This document shows, one piece after another, positions 1-6,976 of a stretch of DNA of 64,000 bases. The position numbers and the translations under genes were made by a program. A model generated the notes under the pieces. That model made no database searches, was not told the origin of the DNA, and worked only from the letters and a program-made list of their open reading frames with translations. The stretch comes from an uncultured Muribaculaceae bacterium (lineage in GTDB: Bacteria; Bacteroidota; Bacteroidia; Bacteroidales; Muribaculaceae): the NCBI GenBank assembly GCA_934636465.1, contig CAKUAR010000009.1:6510-70509 (forward strand), in the 5' to 3' direction. How positions within the stretch are numbered: the stretch's first letter is position 1; each line of letters opens with the position of its first letter.

Positions 1-731
1 TGATAGAAATTATTCCTGCCATTGACGTGATAGGCGGAAAATGCGTGAGGCTCACGCGTGGCGATTACGACACCAAAAAGGTGTATAACGAAAATCCGCT
101 TGATGTGGCAAGGATGTTTGAGGACGCAGGTTGCCGCAGACTACATCTCGTGGACCTTGACGGTGCAAAGTCAAAGCACATAGTGAACTATAACGTGCTT
201 GAAAGCATAGCAGGACACACTGGCCTGTGCATTGACTTCGGTGGAGGACTGAAGAGTGACGAGGATTTGCGCATAGCATTTGACAACGGAGCGAAAATGG
301 TGACAGGCGGCAGCATAGCCGTGAGCAGACGAGATTTGTTTCTGGGCTGGCTGGAGCGATATGGCAGCGACAGAATAATTCTCGGCGCTGACTCCCGTGG
401 CGGCCGCATATCGACCAACGGCTGGCTTGATGACAGTGACGAGAACTTGCTTGACTTTGTGAAAGCATACGCGACCGATGGTGTGACGCAGGTGATAAGC
501 ACTGACATCGACAAAGACGGCATGCTTGGCGGTCCGGCAGTGGGGCTGTATGAACAAATGCTTGAGGCGCTACCCAAGCTCAGATTGGTTGCCAGTGGCG
601 GTGTGGGCGGCTGGAGCGACATTGAAGCTCTCAACAAGGCTTCGGTGCCGGCAGTGATAGTTGGCAAAGCTATCTATGAAGGCCGCATAACTCTTGACGA
701 ATTAGAAAAATACAATAGTAAAAACATATAA
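1..731 (+). CDS. hisA: HisA, phosphoribosylformimino-AICAR-phosphate isomerase (5' end cut by the window edge)
   Basis: Cytoplasmic (beta/alpha)8 isomerase of histidine biosynthesis that converts ProFAR to PRFAR. The window opens with TG and then ATAGAAATTATT, so the ATG begins one base before position 1 and the protein starts MIEIIPAID; the GTG at 27 is internal. The family signature IDVIGGKCVRL with the first catalytic Asp lies at the N-terminus, and the second catalytic Asp is in ADSRGG near residue 130. The phosphate-binding glycines are in DFGGG and ASGGVGG. The stop codon abuts the hisF ATG, so the two are translationally coupled. About 242 residues, normal for the family. Upstream his genes are presumably outside the window. 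Confidence 0.95.
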   Translation, partial: IEIIPAIDVIGGKCVRLTRGDYDTKKVYNENPLDVARMFEDAGCRRLHLVDLDGAKSKHIVNYNVLESIAGHTGLCIDFGGGLKSDEDLRIAFDNGAKMVTGGSIAVSRRDLFLGWLERYGSDRIILGADSRGGRISTNGWLDDSDENLLDFVKAYATDGVTQVISTDIDKDGMLGGPAVGLYEQMLEALPKLRLVASGGVGGWSDIEALNKASVPAVIVGKAIYEGRITLDELEKYNSKNI

Positions 732-1490
732 ATGTTAGCAAAACGCATCATACCGTGCCTTGACGTGAAAGACGGATTGACGGTGAAAGGAGTGAACTTC
801 GTGAACTTCAAAAACGCCGGCGACCCTGTGGCTCTGGGAAAAAAATACAGTGACGACGGAGCTGATGAGCTTGTGTATCTTGACATAGCGGCATCGCTCG
901 AAGGTAGGAAGACGTTTACAGAGCTTGTGAGGCGTGTGGCAGAAAACATAGACATACCATTCACAGTGGGCGGCGGCATAGGTTCGCTTGAAGATGTGGA
1001 TAGACTGCTTAATGCCGGGGCCGATAAAATATCGGTCAACTCGTCGGCATTGCGCCGGCCGGAGCTGATAGATGAAATAGCCTCGCATTTCGGCAACCAG
1101 GTGTGTGTTGTGGCAATAGACGCCAAGCAAACCGATGATGGCTGGCTGTGCTTTGTGAACGGCGGTCATGTGGCAACTGACAGACGCTTGCTTGAGTGGG
1201 CTCACGAGGCTCAGGATAGAGGGGCTGGAGAGATATTGTTTACGAGCATGGACCATGACGGTGTGCAAAACGGATTTGCCTGTGAGGCATTGCGTGAGCT
1301 GCATGACCGGCTGACTATACCGGTGATAGCATCGGGCGGAGGCGGAAAGAAGAGCCACTTCAAAGATGTGTTTGACACTGGCAAGGCCGATGCCGCACTT
1401 GCTGCCAGTGTGTTTCACTTCAATGAGATAGGCATTGGTGAACTGAAAGATTATTTGGCCGACAATGGCATTACAGTTAGAAAAGTTTAA
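732..1490 (+). CDS. hisF: HisF, imidazole glycerol phosphate synthase cyclase subunit
   Basis: Cyclase half of IGP synthase. With HisH it turns PRFAR and ammonia into imidazole glycerol phosphate and AICAR. The 252-residue TIM barrel starts [15 protein letters not shown], with the first catalytic Asp in PCLDV, and carries the second catalytic Asp in VVAIDAK near residue 131. Phosphate-binding loops are TVGGGIGS and IASGGGG. The ATG follows the hisA stop directly and the gene is followed closely by hisIE. Homology to HisA over the barrel is expected and visible. The hisH partner is not in the window and probably lies upstream of hisA. Confidence 0.97.
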   Translation: MLAKRIIPCLDVKDGLTVKGVNFVNFKNAGDPVALGKKYSDDGADELVYLDIAASLEGRKTFTELVRRVAENIDIPFTVGGGIGSLEDVDRLLNAGADKISVNSSALRRPELIDEIASHFGNQVCVVAIDAKQTDDGWLCFVNGGHVATDRRLLEWAHEAQDRGAGEILFTSMDHDGVQNGFACEALRELHDRLTIPVIASGGGGKKSHFKDVFDTGKADAALAASVFHFNEIGIGELKDYLADNGITVRKV

Positions 1491-1503
1491 AGAAAAGAAA
1501 TAT

Positions 1504-2136
1504 ATGGAACTCGATTTCGATAAAATGGGCGGTTTGATTCCTGCCATTGTGCAAGACGCCCACACAAAAAATGTTCTTATGCTTGGCTTCATGAACAAGG
1601 AAGCCTATGAAAAGACTCTGCAAACAAAGAAAGTGACATTCTGGAGTCGCACCCGCAACAAACTGTGGACCAAAGGCGAGGAGAGCGGACACTTTCTTGA
1701 CCTGGTGTCGATGTGCTGCGATTGCGACCACGACACGCTGCTTGTGCAAGCCTTGCCTAACGGACCTGTGTGCCACACGGGGTCGGCAACATGCTTTAGC
1801 GACAAGAATGACTATGGCGTGGAGTTTTTGAGCTATTTGCAAGACTTTATCGATAAGCGCCACAAAGAAATGCCAGAGGGGTCTTACACAACATCGTTGT
1901 TTGAGAGCGGAATAAACCGAATGGCGCAAAAAGTGGGTGAAGAGGCACTTGAAACGGTGATTGAGGCCACTAATGGCACGCCGGGACGAATGGTGTATGA
2001 GGCCAGCGACATGCTCTATCACCTGATTGTGCTGCTCAGCGCAAAGGGATTGAGAATAGAAGACGTGGCTGAAGACTTGTGTGACCGCCATTTGAAGAAG
2101 AAATCACAATATAACAAGCATTACGACCATAAGTAA
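1504..2136 (+). CDS. hisI: HisIE, bifunctional phosphoribosyl-AMP cyclohydrolase / phosphoribosyl-ATP pyrophosphatase
   Basis: Fusion enzyme for the second and third steps of histidine synthesis. The N-terminal PRA-cyclohydrolase domain (about residues 1-105) has the metal-binding cluster CCDCDHDTLLVQ and the downstream PVCHTG cysteine. The C-terminal pyrophosphatase domain (about 120-210) has the helical MazG-like motif KVGEEALETVIEA. I chose ATG 1504 (MELDFDKMGG), which gives 210 residues. An in-frame start at 1465 would overlap hisF and add 13 residues unlike the family. Thirteen bases separate it from hisF, so it belongs to the same operon. Confidence 0.95.
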   Translation: MELDFDKMGGLIPAIVQDAHTKNVLMLGFMNKEAYEKTLQTKKVTFWSRTRNKLWTKGEESGHFLDLVSMCCDCDHDTLLVQALPNGPVCHTGSATCFSDKNDYGVEFLSYLQDFIDKRHKEMPEGSYTTSLFESGINRMAQKVGEEALETVIEATNGTPGRMVYEASDMLYHLIVLLSAKGLRIEDVAEDLCDRHLKKKSQYNKHYDHK

Positions 2137-2161
2137 CTCATCAAAAAAATAACGGCTGATT

Positions 2162-3307
2162 ATGACTCGCTTTCCAATAGAAAAATTTCAGGAATTGCCA
2201 ACTCCGTTTTACTACTATGACATGAAGCTGCTTGGCAAAACCATTGACACCATTCTGAAGCAGACGGAAGGTTATCCGTTTAAAGTGCACTATGCTATAA
2301 AGGCTAACGGAAACCCAAAGATTTTGAAAGAAGTGGTGAAAAAAGGATTTGGAGTTGACCTTGTGAGCGGAGGAGAAATAAAAGCTTCGCTTGCAGCAGG
2401 GTTCAAGCCCGAAAAGATGGTGTATTCTGGAGTGGGAAAGACCGATTGGGAGATTAATCTGGGCTTGGATAATGACATATATTGTTTCAACGTGGAGTCG
2501 ATACCGGAGCTGTATGTTATAAATGAGCTTGCCGAGAAAAAAGGCAAGGTGGCAGGAATAGCAATCAGAGTCAATCCCGACATTGATGCCCACACGCATC
2601 GTTACATAACAACAGGAACGGCAGAGGACAAATTTGGCATAAACATAGAGATGCTGTCGCATGCCGTTGATGTGACGAGAGGACTGAAAAACTTGCATTT
2701 GCGTGGTTTGCACTTCCATGTTGGGTCACAAATAACGCGCATGGAGCCGTTTGCTATGCTGTGTGAGTCGGTCAACAGTTCGCAAGACTATTTTGACAGG
2801 CATGGCATACGCTTTGAGATGATAAATGTGGGCGGTGGCCTCGGTGTGGACTATGAATATCCCGACATCAACAAGATACCTGATTTTGTACATTTCTTCG
2901 ACACTTTCAAGAAGCACTTGAAGGTGCGTAAAGGACAAGAGGTGCATTTTGAGCTTGGCCGCTCGATTGTGGCAGAGTGCGGTTCGCTGATAGCGCGAGT
3001 GGTGTTTGTGAAGGAGGCAAGGAACAAGAAATTTGTGATACTTGATGCAGGCATGACCGACTTGATTCGCCCGGCACTATATCAGGCGCACCATGTGATA
3101 CAAAATTTGACATCGGCCGACACGGCCTCTGACGTGTATGACGTGGTGGGACCGATATGTGAGTCAAGCGATGTGTTTGGATGCGATGAGAAGTTGCCGG
3201 TGTCACGCAGAGGCGACTTGTTTGCCATACGCACAGCCGGCGCTTATGGCGAAACCATGGCATCGCGCTACAATATGCGTCCATTGCCAGGCAGCTATTT
3301 TGATTGA
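2162..3307 (+). CDS. lysA: Diaminopimelate decarboxylase
   Basis: PLP enzyme (fold III alanine-racemase-like barrel) that decarboxylates meso-diaminopimelate to L-lysine. Visible signatures are the PLP lysine in HYAIKANGNP, the phosphate-binding GGGLGVDYE, the substrate-contacting CESSDVF and the GAYGETMASRYN end motif. 381 residues, normal for the short Bacteroidota form, which lacks an aspartokinase fusion. It starts 25 bases after hisIE, so it may be co-transcribed with the histidine genes. The gene ends 160 bases before tRNA-Arg. Confidence 0.95.
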   Translation: MTRFPIEKFQELPTPFYYYDMKLLGKTIDTILKQTEGYPFKVHYAIKANGNPKILKEVVKKGFGVDLVSGGEIKASLAAGFKPEKMVYSGVGKTDWEINLGLDNDIYCFNVESIPELYVINELAEKKGKVAGIAIRVNPDIDAHTHRYITTGTAEDKFGINIEMLSHAVDVTRGLKNLHLRGLHFHVGSQITRMEPFAMLCESVNSSQDYFDRHGIRFEMINVGGGLGVDYEYPDINKIPDFVHFFDTFKKHLKVRKGQEVHFELGRSIVAECGSLIARVVFVKEARNKKFVILDAGMTDLIRPALYQAHHVIQNLTSADTASDVYDVVGPICESSDVFGCDEKLPVSRRGDLFAIRTAGAYGETMASRYNMRPLPGSYFD

Positions 3308-3398
3308 CGCTTAATGCCTGCACAATGGTATAAGTGAATGTAAATCAGATTTGTGTTATTGTGAAAAGGCTTGAAAATGCGTGCTTTGTGATATTATT

Positions 3399-3430
3399 TT
3401 TGTGAGAACGCGAAAAAAGTATTAAATTTG
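3399..3430 (+). promoter_or_regulatory. Bacteroidota-type promoter of tRNA-Arg
   Basis: TTTG at 3399-3402 and TAAATTTG at 3423-3430 match the -33 (TTG/TTTG) and -7 (TAnnTTTG) elements of Bacteroidota sigma-A promoters, with a 20-base spacer. The tRNA begins about 37 bases later. This is one of the best-formed promoters in the window. Confidence 0.8.
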
Positions 3431-3467
3431 CACCGCTTTAGGTGAGAAATCACCGAGAAGATAATGG

Positions 3468-3541
3468 GGATCAGTAGCTCAGCTGGATAGAGCAACAGCC
3501 TTCTAAGCTGTGGGTCAAGGGTTCGAATCCCTTCTGATTCA
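3468..3541 (+). tRNA. tRNA-Arg (anticodon TCT)
   Basis: A 74-base cloverleaf can be folded by hand. The acceptor stem is GGATCAG paired with CTGATTC (one G-T), with discriminator A at 3541. The D arm starts at GCTC, the anticodon arm is ACAGC/GCTGT around loop CTTCTAA, and the T arm is AAGGG/CCCTT around TTCGAAT. The loop gives anticodon TCT, which reads AGA/AGG. CCA is not encoded. A promoter lies upstream and an intrinsic terminator just downstream, so it is a single-gene transcription unit. Confidence 0.95.
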
Positions 3542-3544
3542 CTT

Positions 3545-3580
3545 GAGAGTCAAAACTCATATGGGTTTTGACTCTTTTTT
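3545..3580 (+). terminator. Intrinsic terminator after tRNA-Arg
   Basis: Perfect 11-bp stem AGAGTCAAAAC / GTTTTGACTCT with an 7-base loop, followed by a T run up to 3580. The IS4 remnant's terminal repeat begins at the very next base. Confidence 0.85.
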
Positions 3581-3930
3581 ATTGCTGTCCGATAAAAAAT
3601 TGGTATATTTTTCAATTTGGTGACGTATATCACGCCGCGCTGCGTAAGCTGTTCGAATTTCTCATAGTTGATATAGGCGCGATCCATCGCCACTATATCG
3701 CCTTTGGAGAGATTTGTGGGCTTGAGCATGAAGGAGTCGTTGGGGGCTGCCGATGTGAACTTTATGTCCGACGGCACTCCCTCGTTGGCATGTATGACCG
3801 TGTGAACCTTGATGCCGCCTTTCTTTTTTTCGCTTTAGGGATGGCGTCCCACGCCTTTGAACAGCAGGTTTGAAAAGAGTGTGATAGTGGTTGAGTCAAT
3901 AATCTGCAGACGCTTCATCCATTTATCAAA
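3581..3930 (-). pseudogene. Decayed IS4-family transposase (internal fragment) joined to one IS end
   Basis: Reading the minus strand from about 3930 gives the middle of an IS4-family DDE transposase: the first catalytic Asp in QIIDSTTITLFSN, then GVGRHP, an in-frame TAA at 3837-3835, then KKKGGIKVHTVIHANEG, and the second Asp in GDIVAMDRAYINYEKFEQL. It stops after YVTKLKN, where the reading runs directly into a 27-base sequence (3581-3607). That sequence is identical to the terminus of the element at 48617. The N-terminus, the C-terminal Glu region and the other IS end are all missing. It is therefore a dead fragment with at least two deletions and one nonsense codon. The right junction at about 3930 interrupts a flavin-oxidase-like gene. 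Confidence 0.85.
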
Positions 3931-4215
3931 GTCTGCGACAAAGCGTCATTCTGTGTTATCGCTGCTGATGAGGTAAAGCCATCAGAATTTACAACATGCT
4001 TTAGAAGCGTGATAGCTTTTGGAAGGATACACATCGTTGAGTCTGAAGAAGAAAGACTGATTGCAGCAACGTTGCTTGGTGAAAAATTTAATTCTGGAGA
4101 TGCTGTTGGGTTAAAGAAAGAAATAGCCAAAGGATTAGGGCACATGCTCGTGTTCTGCCTTGAAATTGAGCACATGTCAGGTAAGGAAGCCATTGAACTT
4201 GCAAAAAAAGTGTGA
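3931..4215 (+). pseudogene. Pyridoxamine-5'-phosphate-oxidase-like protein, C-terminal fragment
   Basis: The plus-strand frame from 3931 to the stop at 4215 reads as the last ~94 residues of a small flavin-binding split-barrel protein of the PNPOx/NimA-like type. Recognisable pieces are ASFCVIAADEV, FTTCFRSVIAFGRI and EIEHMSGKEAIEL. The N-terminal half is missing: upstream sequence changes at about 3930 into IS4 transposase read from the other strand. No start codon and promoter fit the remaining piece, although ATG/ATA-type starts near 4009 would give 68 residues. Inferred to have been truncated by the insertion or by a later deletion. Confidence 0.7.
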
Positions 4216-4268
4216 CGATTCTATTTATGACACTGCCTACACTTTAGATGCTTTGTGGTTTGGGTGGA

Positions 4269-4712
4269 TTATTTGGATTTTGCTTTGGATTTGGACTTTG
4301 CCTTGCTTTTTGATTTTGGAGTTGCTGTGGTTGCTTGTGAGAGGGCGAGCTTTATGTTCTTGATGATGGCTTCAGATGAGTAGGTGGCTCCTGTGGCAGC
4401 GTCGGCTTCCACCTTGAGTGCTTGTGCCACGGTTTTACCGGTGTATTGTGGAAAAATGTGATTTTTTGCCTTGTTGAAATAGGCTGGACTTTCTTGGTTT
4501 TTGAGAGCCTCGATTTTTACGATTTTTCCGTTAGTGATGTAGATGTTGAGCGGAGTGGTGCCGTTGTAGCCATAAATTTTCTTGCCGATTTCTCCAGTGA
4601 AAATGATTTTTGTGGATTTTGCGGCAGTTTTGCTTTTGGCAGCCACTGGTAATGATAATGCGGCAGCAAGTGCCACAACTGCAAATCTTGAAACTAATGT
4701 TTTGAATGTCAT
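4269..4712 (-). CDS. Exported FMN-binding domain protein with a Lys/Ser repeat tail
   Basis: Begins MTFKTLVSRFAVVALAAALSLPVAAKSK, cut here to its Sec signal: positive n-region, about 15 hydrophobic residues, then AAK. The FMN-binding fold (PF04205-like) follows, with the flavinylation-type motif DAATGATYSS near residue 115, where the Thr would take FMN through a phosphodiester bond. The protein ends in alternating Lys-Ser/Ala repeats of about 16 residues, an unusual strongly basic tail. ATG 4712 is preferred over 4745 because a TATCTTTG promoter box at 4766-4759 would leave only a few bases of leader for the longer form. The redox partner is unknown; a role in envelope electron transfer is inference. 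Confidence 0.75.
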   Translation of the reverse strand: MTFKTLVSRFAVVALAAALSLPVAAKSKTAAKSTKIIFTGEIGKKIYGYNGTTPLNIYITNGKIVKIEALKNQESPAYFNKAKNHIFPQYTGKTVAQALKVEADAATGATYSSEAIIKNIKLALSQATTATPKSKSKAKSKSKAKSK

Positions 4713-4758
4713 AATAATAGAAATACGCTTTTTGTTGTCAGTCATCTATCACGGGCTG

Positions 4759-4766
4759 CAAAGATA
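4759..4766 (-). promoter_or_regulatory. -7 box for the FMN-binding protein gene
   Basis: Minus-strand TATCTTTG matches TAnnTTTG. It lies about 47 bases upstream of ATG 4712. Confidence 0.6.
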
Positions 4767-4863
4767 AGAAAAAATGTTGGGTTGGTGTAGCGCCCGGCGC
4801 AAAGGGAGGTGGCATGGTTATGGAAAAATGAGATTTTTTCTTTTTTATTAGCTATTATTACAT

Positions 4864-4871
4864 TATCTTTG
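4864..4871 (+). promoter_or_regulatory. -7 box for the threonylcarbamoyl-AMP synthase gene
   Basis: TATCTTTG matches TAnnTTTG and lies 65 bases before ATG 4937. The upstream -33 region is only a T-rich run. Confidence 0.55.
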
Positions 4872-4936
4872 AATAAGATAAGTTGCGCATCGGCATAATC
4901 ACGCATGATGCGCTATATTCTGTGGAATAAGCATAA

Positions 4937-5515
4937 ATGACTGATTTAAGAATGATTGAAGACGACGTTAATGAATGTGTGGAGGTGATGAAGAAGGGTG
5001 GACTCATTCTTTATCCCACCGACACAATTTGGGGTATAGGTTGTGATGCCACCAATGCTGAGGCGGTGAAGAAAGTGTATGAGCTGAAGCAGAGGGCAGA
5101 CAACAAGGCTCTGATTGTGCTGCTTGACAGCGTGGAGCATCTGGACCACTATGTGGTGAATGTGCCTGAAATGGCATACGAGCTGTTGGACGTGGCGGTG
5201 AAACCTCTGACAATCATATATGACGGCGCTTATAACTTGGCACCTAACTTGCTTGGCGACAATGACAGCGTGGGTATAAGAATTCCGCACGAGGAGTTCT
5301 GCCACAAGCTTTGCGAGTGCTTCGGCAAGCCGGTAGTATCGACATCGGCCAACATAAGTGGAGGTGCAACGGCGCATTTCTTTGACGAAATTGACAGCAA
5401 GATAAAAGAAGGCGTGGATTATGTGGTGAAATATCGTCAGGACGACAAGAAACCGCATGAGGCCTCTAACATAATAATGCTCAAGGAAGACGGAAGCTTC
5501 AAGATACTGAGATAA
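4937..5515 (+). CDS. tsaC: L-threonylcarbamoyladenylate synthase (YrdC/Sua5 family)
   Basis: Makes threonylcarbamoyl-AMP from threonine, bicarbonate and ATP, the first step of the t6A modification at position 37 of ANN-decoding tRNAs. YrdC-fold signatures are YPTDTIWGIGCDA (residues ~27-39), KQRADNKALIVL, VGIRIPHEEFC and STSANISGG. 192 residues is the single-domain YrdC length without the Sua5 C-terminal domain. No TsaD/TsaB/TsaE partner is nearby. A TATCTTTG promoter box lies 65 bases upstream. Confidence 0.9.
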   Translation: MTDLRMIEDDVNECVEVMKKGGLILYPTDTIWGIGCDATNAEAVKKVYELKQRADNKALIVLLDSVEHLDHYVVNVPEMAYELLDVAVKPLTIIYDGAYNLAPNLLGDNDSVGIRIPHEEFCHKLCECFGKPVVSTSANISGGATAHFFDEIDSKIKEGVDYVVKYRQDDKKPHEASNIIMLKEDGSFKILR

Positions 5516-5563
5516 GCGCACTCGTGCCCAAGTGCGGCACGGCTTTGAAACAAACAGAAGACT

Positions 5564-6976
5564 GTGGTTGACAAGAAAAAACTGAGAGTTGAATATGTGG
5601 TGTCGGACTATCTGGCATCGAATGTGGCATGGTTAGTTTATAACTGTGTGCGCTACCGCATTGTGGATTCGTGCGGCGGATTTAACTCGCTTTGTTCTTT
5701 TCTGACGTCAGACATGGTGCTGATGGGGCAGCTGGTGTTTCCGTTGGTTATGATGGCTGAATATTATTTTTCGGGCTACTATAACGAGGTGTTTCGCAAG
5801 TCGAGACTACAAGAGCTGTTTGTGACACTTGGCAGCGCACTCATTAACTCGCTGATAGTGTTTTTTATAGCCATGCTCAACGACATGATGCGAAACCGTG
5901 AGCTTAATTATGAGCTGTATTTCTTGATGTTCGGCTTGTTTTTTGTCATCGTGTATGCCGGGCGATTTGTGATTTCGGGGCGCACTGTGCGGAAAATAAG
6001 GCAGGGACAGTGGTACTCAAAGACGATTGTCGTGGGGCACGGCACTGCCGCGGCTGCATTTGTTGACAGGCTTAGGCAGAGCCACGACGTGCTTGGCTAC
6101 AAGGTGGTGGGCTGTGTGAGAATACCCGGCGAGAAAGACGCGGAGATGAATTTGGATTGCTATGAGCTTGACACTCTGGACAAAGTGTGCCGCGACGAGA
6201 GCGTGAATGAGCTGATAGTGGCACCGACAAAGCGCGACTCGGCAAATGTGCTGTGGGTGATAGACCGCTTGTTTGCCTTGAATTTGCCAATAAAAATCAC
6301 TCCGGAGCAGTTTGGCATATTGTCGAAGGCAAAGTTGAGCGACCTGTATGGCGACCCGCTGGCTGACATATCGAGCAGCACGATGAGCGCATCGCAGCAA
6401 AACATAAAGCGGCTGGTAGATGTGGTGACGTCGGTTGTGGTGCTTTTGGCGCTACTGCCGGTGTTTGCGATAGTGGCTGTGGCTATAAAACTTGACTCAA
6501 AGGGCAGTGTGTTTTACTCGCAGGAGCGAGTGGGGCAGCACAACAAGATATTCAGAATATATAAATTCCGCTCTATGGTCACCAACGCCGAGCACGACAA
6601 TGTGCCCCGGCTCAGCAGTGGCAATGACTCACGCATAACTAAAGTGGGGCATTTCTTGCGGAAATACAGGGTAGATGAATTGCCACAATTCTGGAATGTG
6701 CTGAAAGGCGACATGTCGCTTGTGGGGCCGCGCCCCGAAAGGCAATATTTTGTGAACCAGATTTTGAAGCGTGTGCCAGCATACTCACTTGTGCATCAAG
6801 TGCGGCCAGGCATAACGTCGATGGGCATGGTGAAATTTGGCTATGCCGAGAACTTAGATGAAATGGTTAGGCGGCTTGACTACGACTTGCTTTATTTGGA
6901 GAACATGTCGTTGCTCAACGACTTGAAAATAATGTGTTACACGGTGAGAATCGTGTTTACAGGAAAAGGTGTTTAA
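5564..6976 (+). CDS. Polyprenyl-phosphate sugar-1-phosphate transferase (WbaP/WcaJ type)
   Basis: Membrane enzyme that starts extracellular polysaccharide repeat units by moving a sugar-1-phosphate to undecaprenyl phosphate. The N-terminal half has several hydrophobic segments (about residues 20-150) and a Rossmann-like nucleotide-binding region (about 150-270). The C-terminal bacterial sugar transferase domain starts at the membrane re-entrant helix KRLVDVVTS. It holds KFRSM, KYRVDELPQFWNVLKGDMSLVG (given in part) and GPRPERQYF. 470 residues is normal. The start is GTG at 5564. It overlaps the next ATG by TAATG. No glycosyltransferase cluster surrounds it, so its product cannot be named. Confidence 0.9.
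   Translation: MVDKKKLRVEYVVSDYLASNVAWLVYNCVRYRIVDSCGGFNSLCSFLTSDMVLMGQLVFPLVMMAEYYFSGYYNEVFRKSRLQELFVTLGSALINSLIVFFIAMLNDMMRNRELNYELYFLMFGLFFVIVYAGRFVISGRTVRKIRQGQWYSKTIVVGHGTAAAAFVDRLRQSHDVLGYKVVGCVRIPGEKDAEMNLDCYELDTLDKVCRDESVNELIVAPTKRDSANVLWVIDRLFALNLPIKITPEQFGILSKAKLSDLYGDPLADISSSTMSASQQNIKRLVDVVTSVVVLLALLPVFAIVAVAIKLDSKGSVFYSQERVGQHNKIFRIYKFRSMVTNAEHDNVPRLSSGNDSRITKVGHFLRKYRVDELPQFWNVLKGDMSLVGPRPERQYFVNQILKRVPAYSLVHQVRPGITSMGMVKFGYAENLDEMVRRLDYDLLYLENMSLLNDLKIMCYTVRIVFTGKGV

Noticed and set aside
52..468. Long antisense ORFs across hisA, hisF and many other genes
   Set aside because: They are on the non-coding strand of clearly recognised genes, lack family motifs and change composition with the sense gene.
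3541..3581. Prophage or integrative element using tRNA-Arg as attachment site
   Set aside because: No integrase and no repeat of the tRNA 3' end downstream; the adjacent mobile DNA is an IS4 remnant starting after the terminator.
3915..4193. 92-residue minus-strand ORF next to the IS4 remnant
   Set aside because: It is antisense to the PNPOx-like fragment, which is recognisable on the plus strand.
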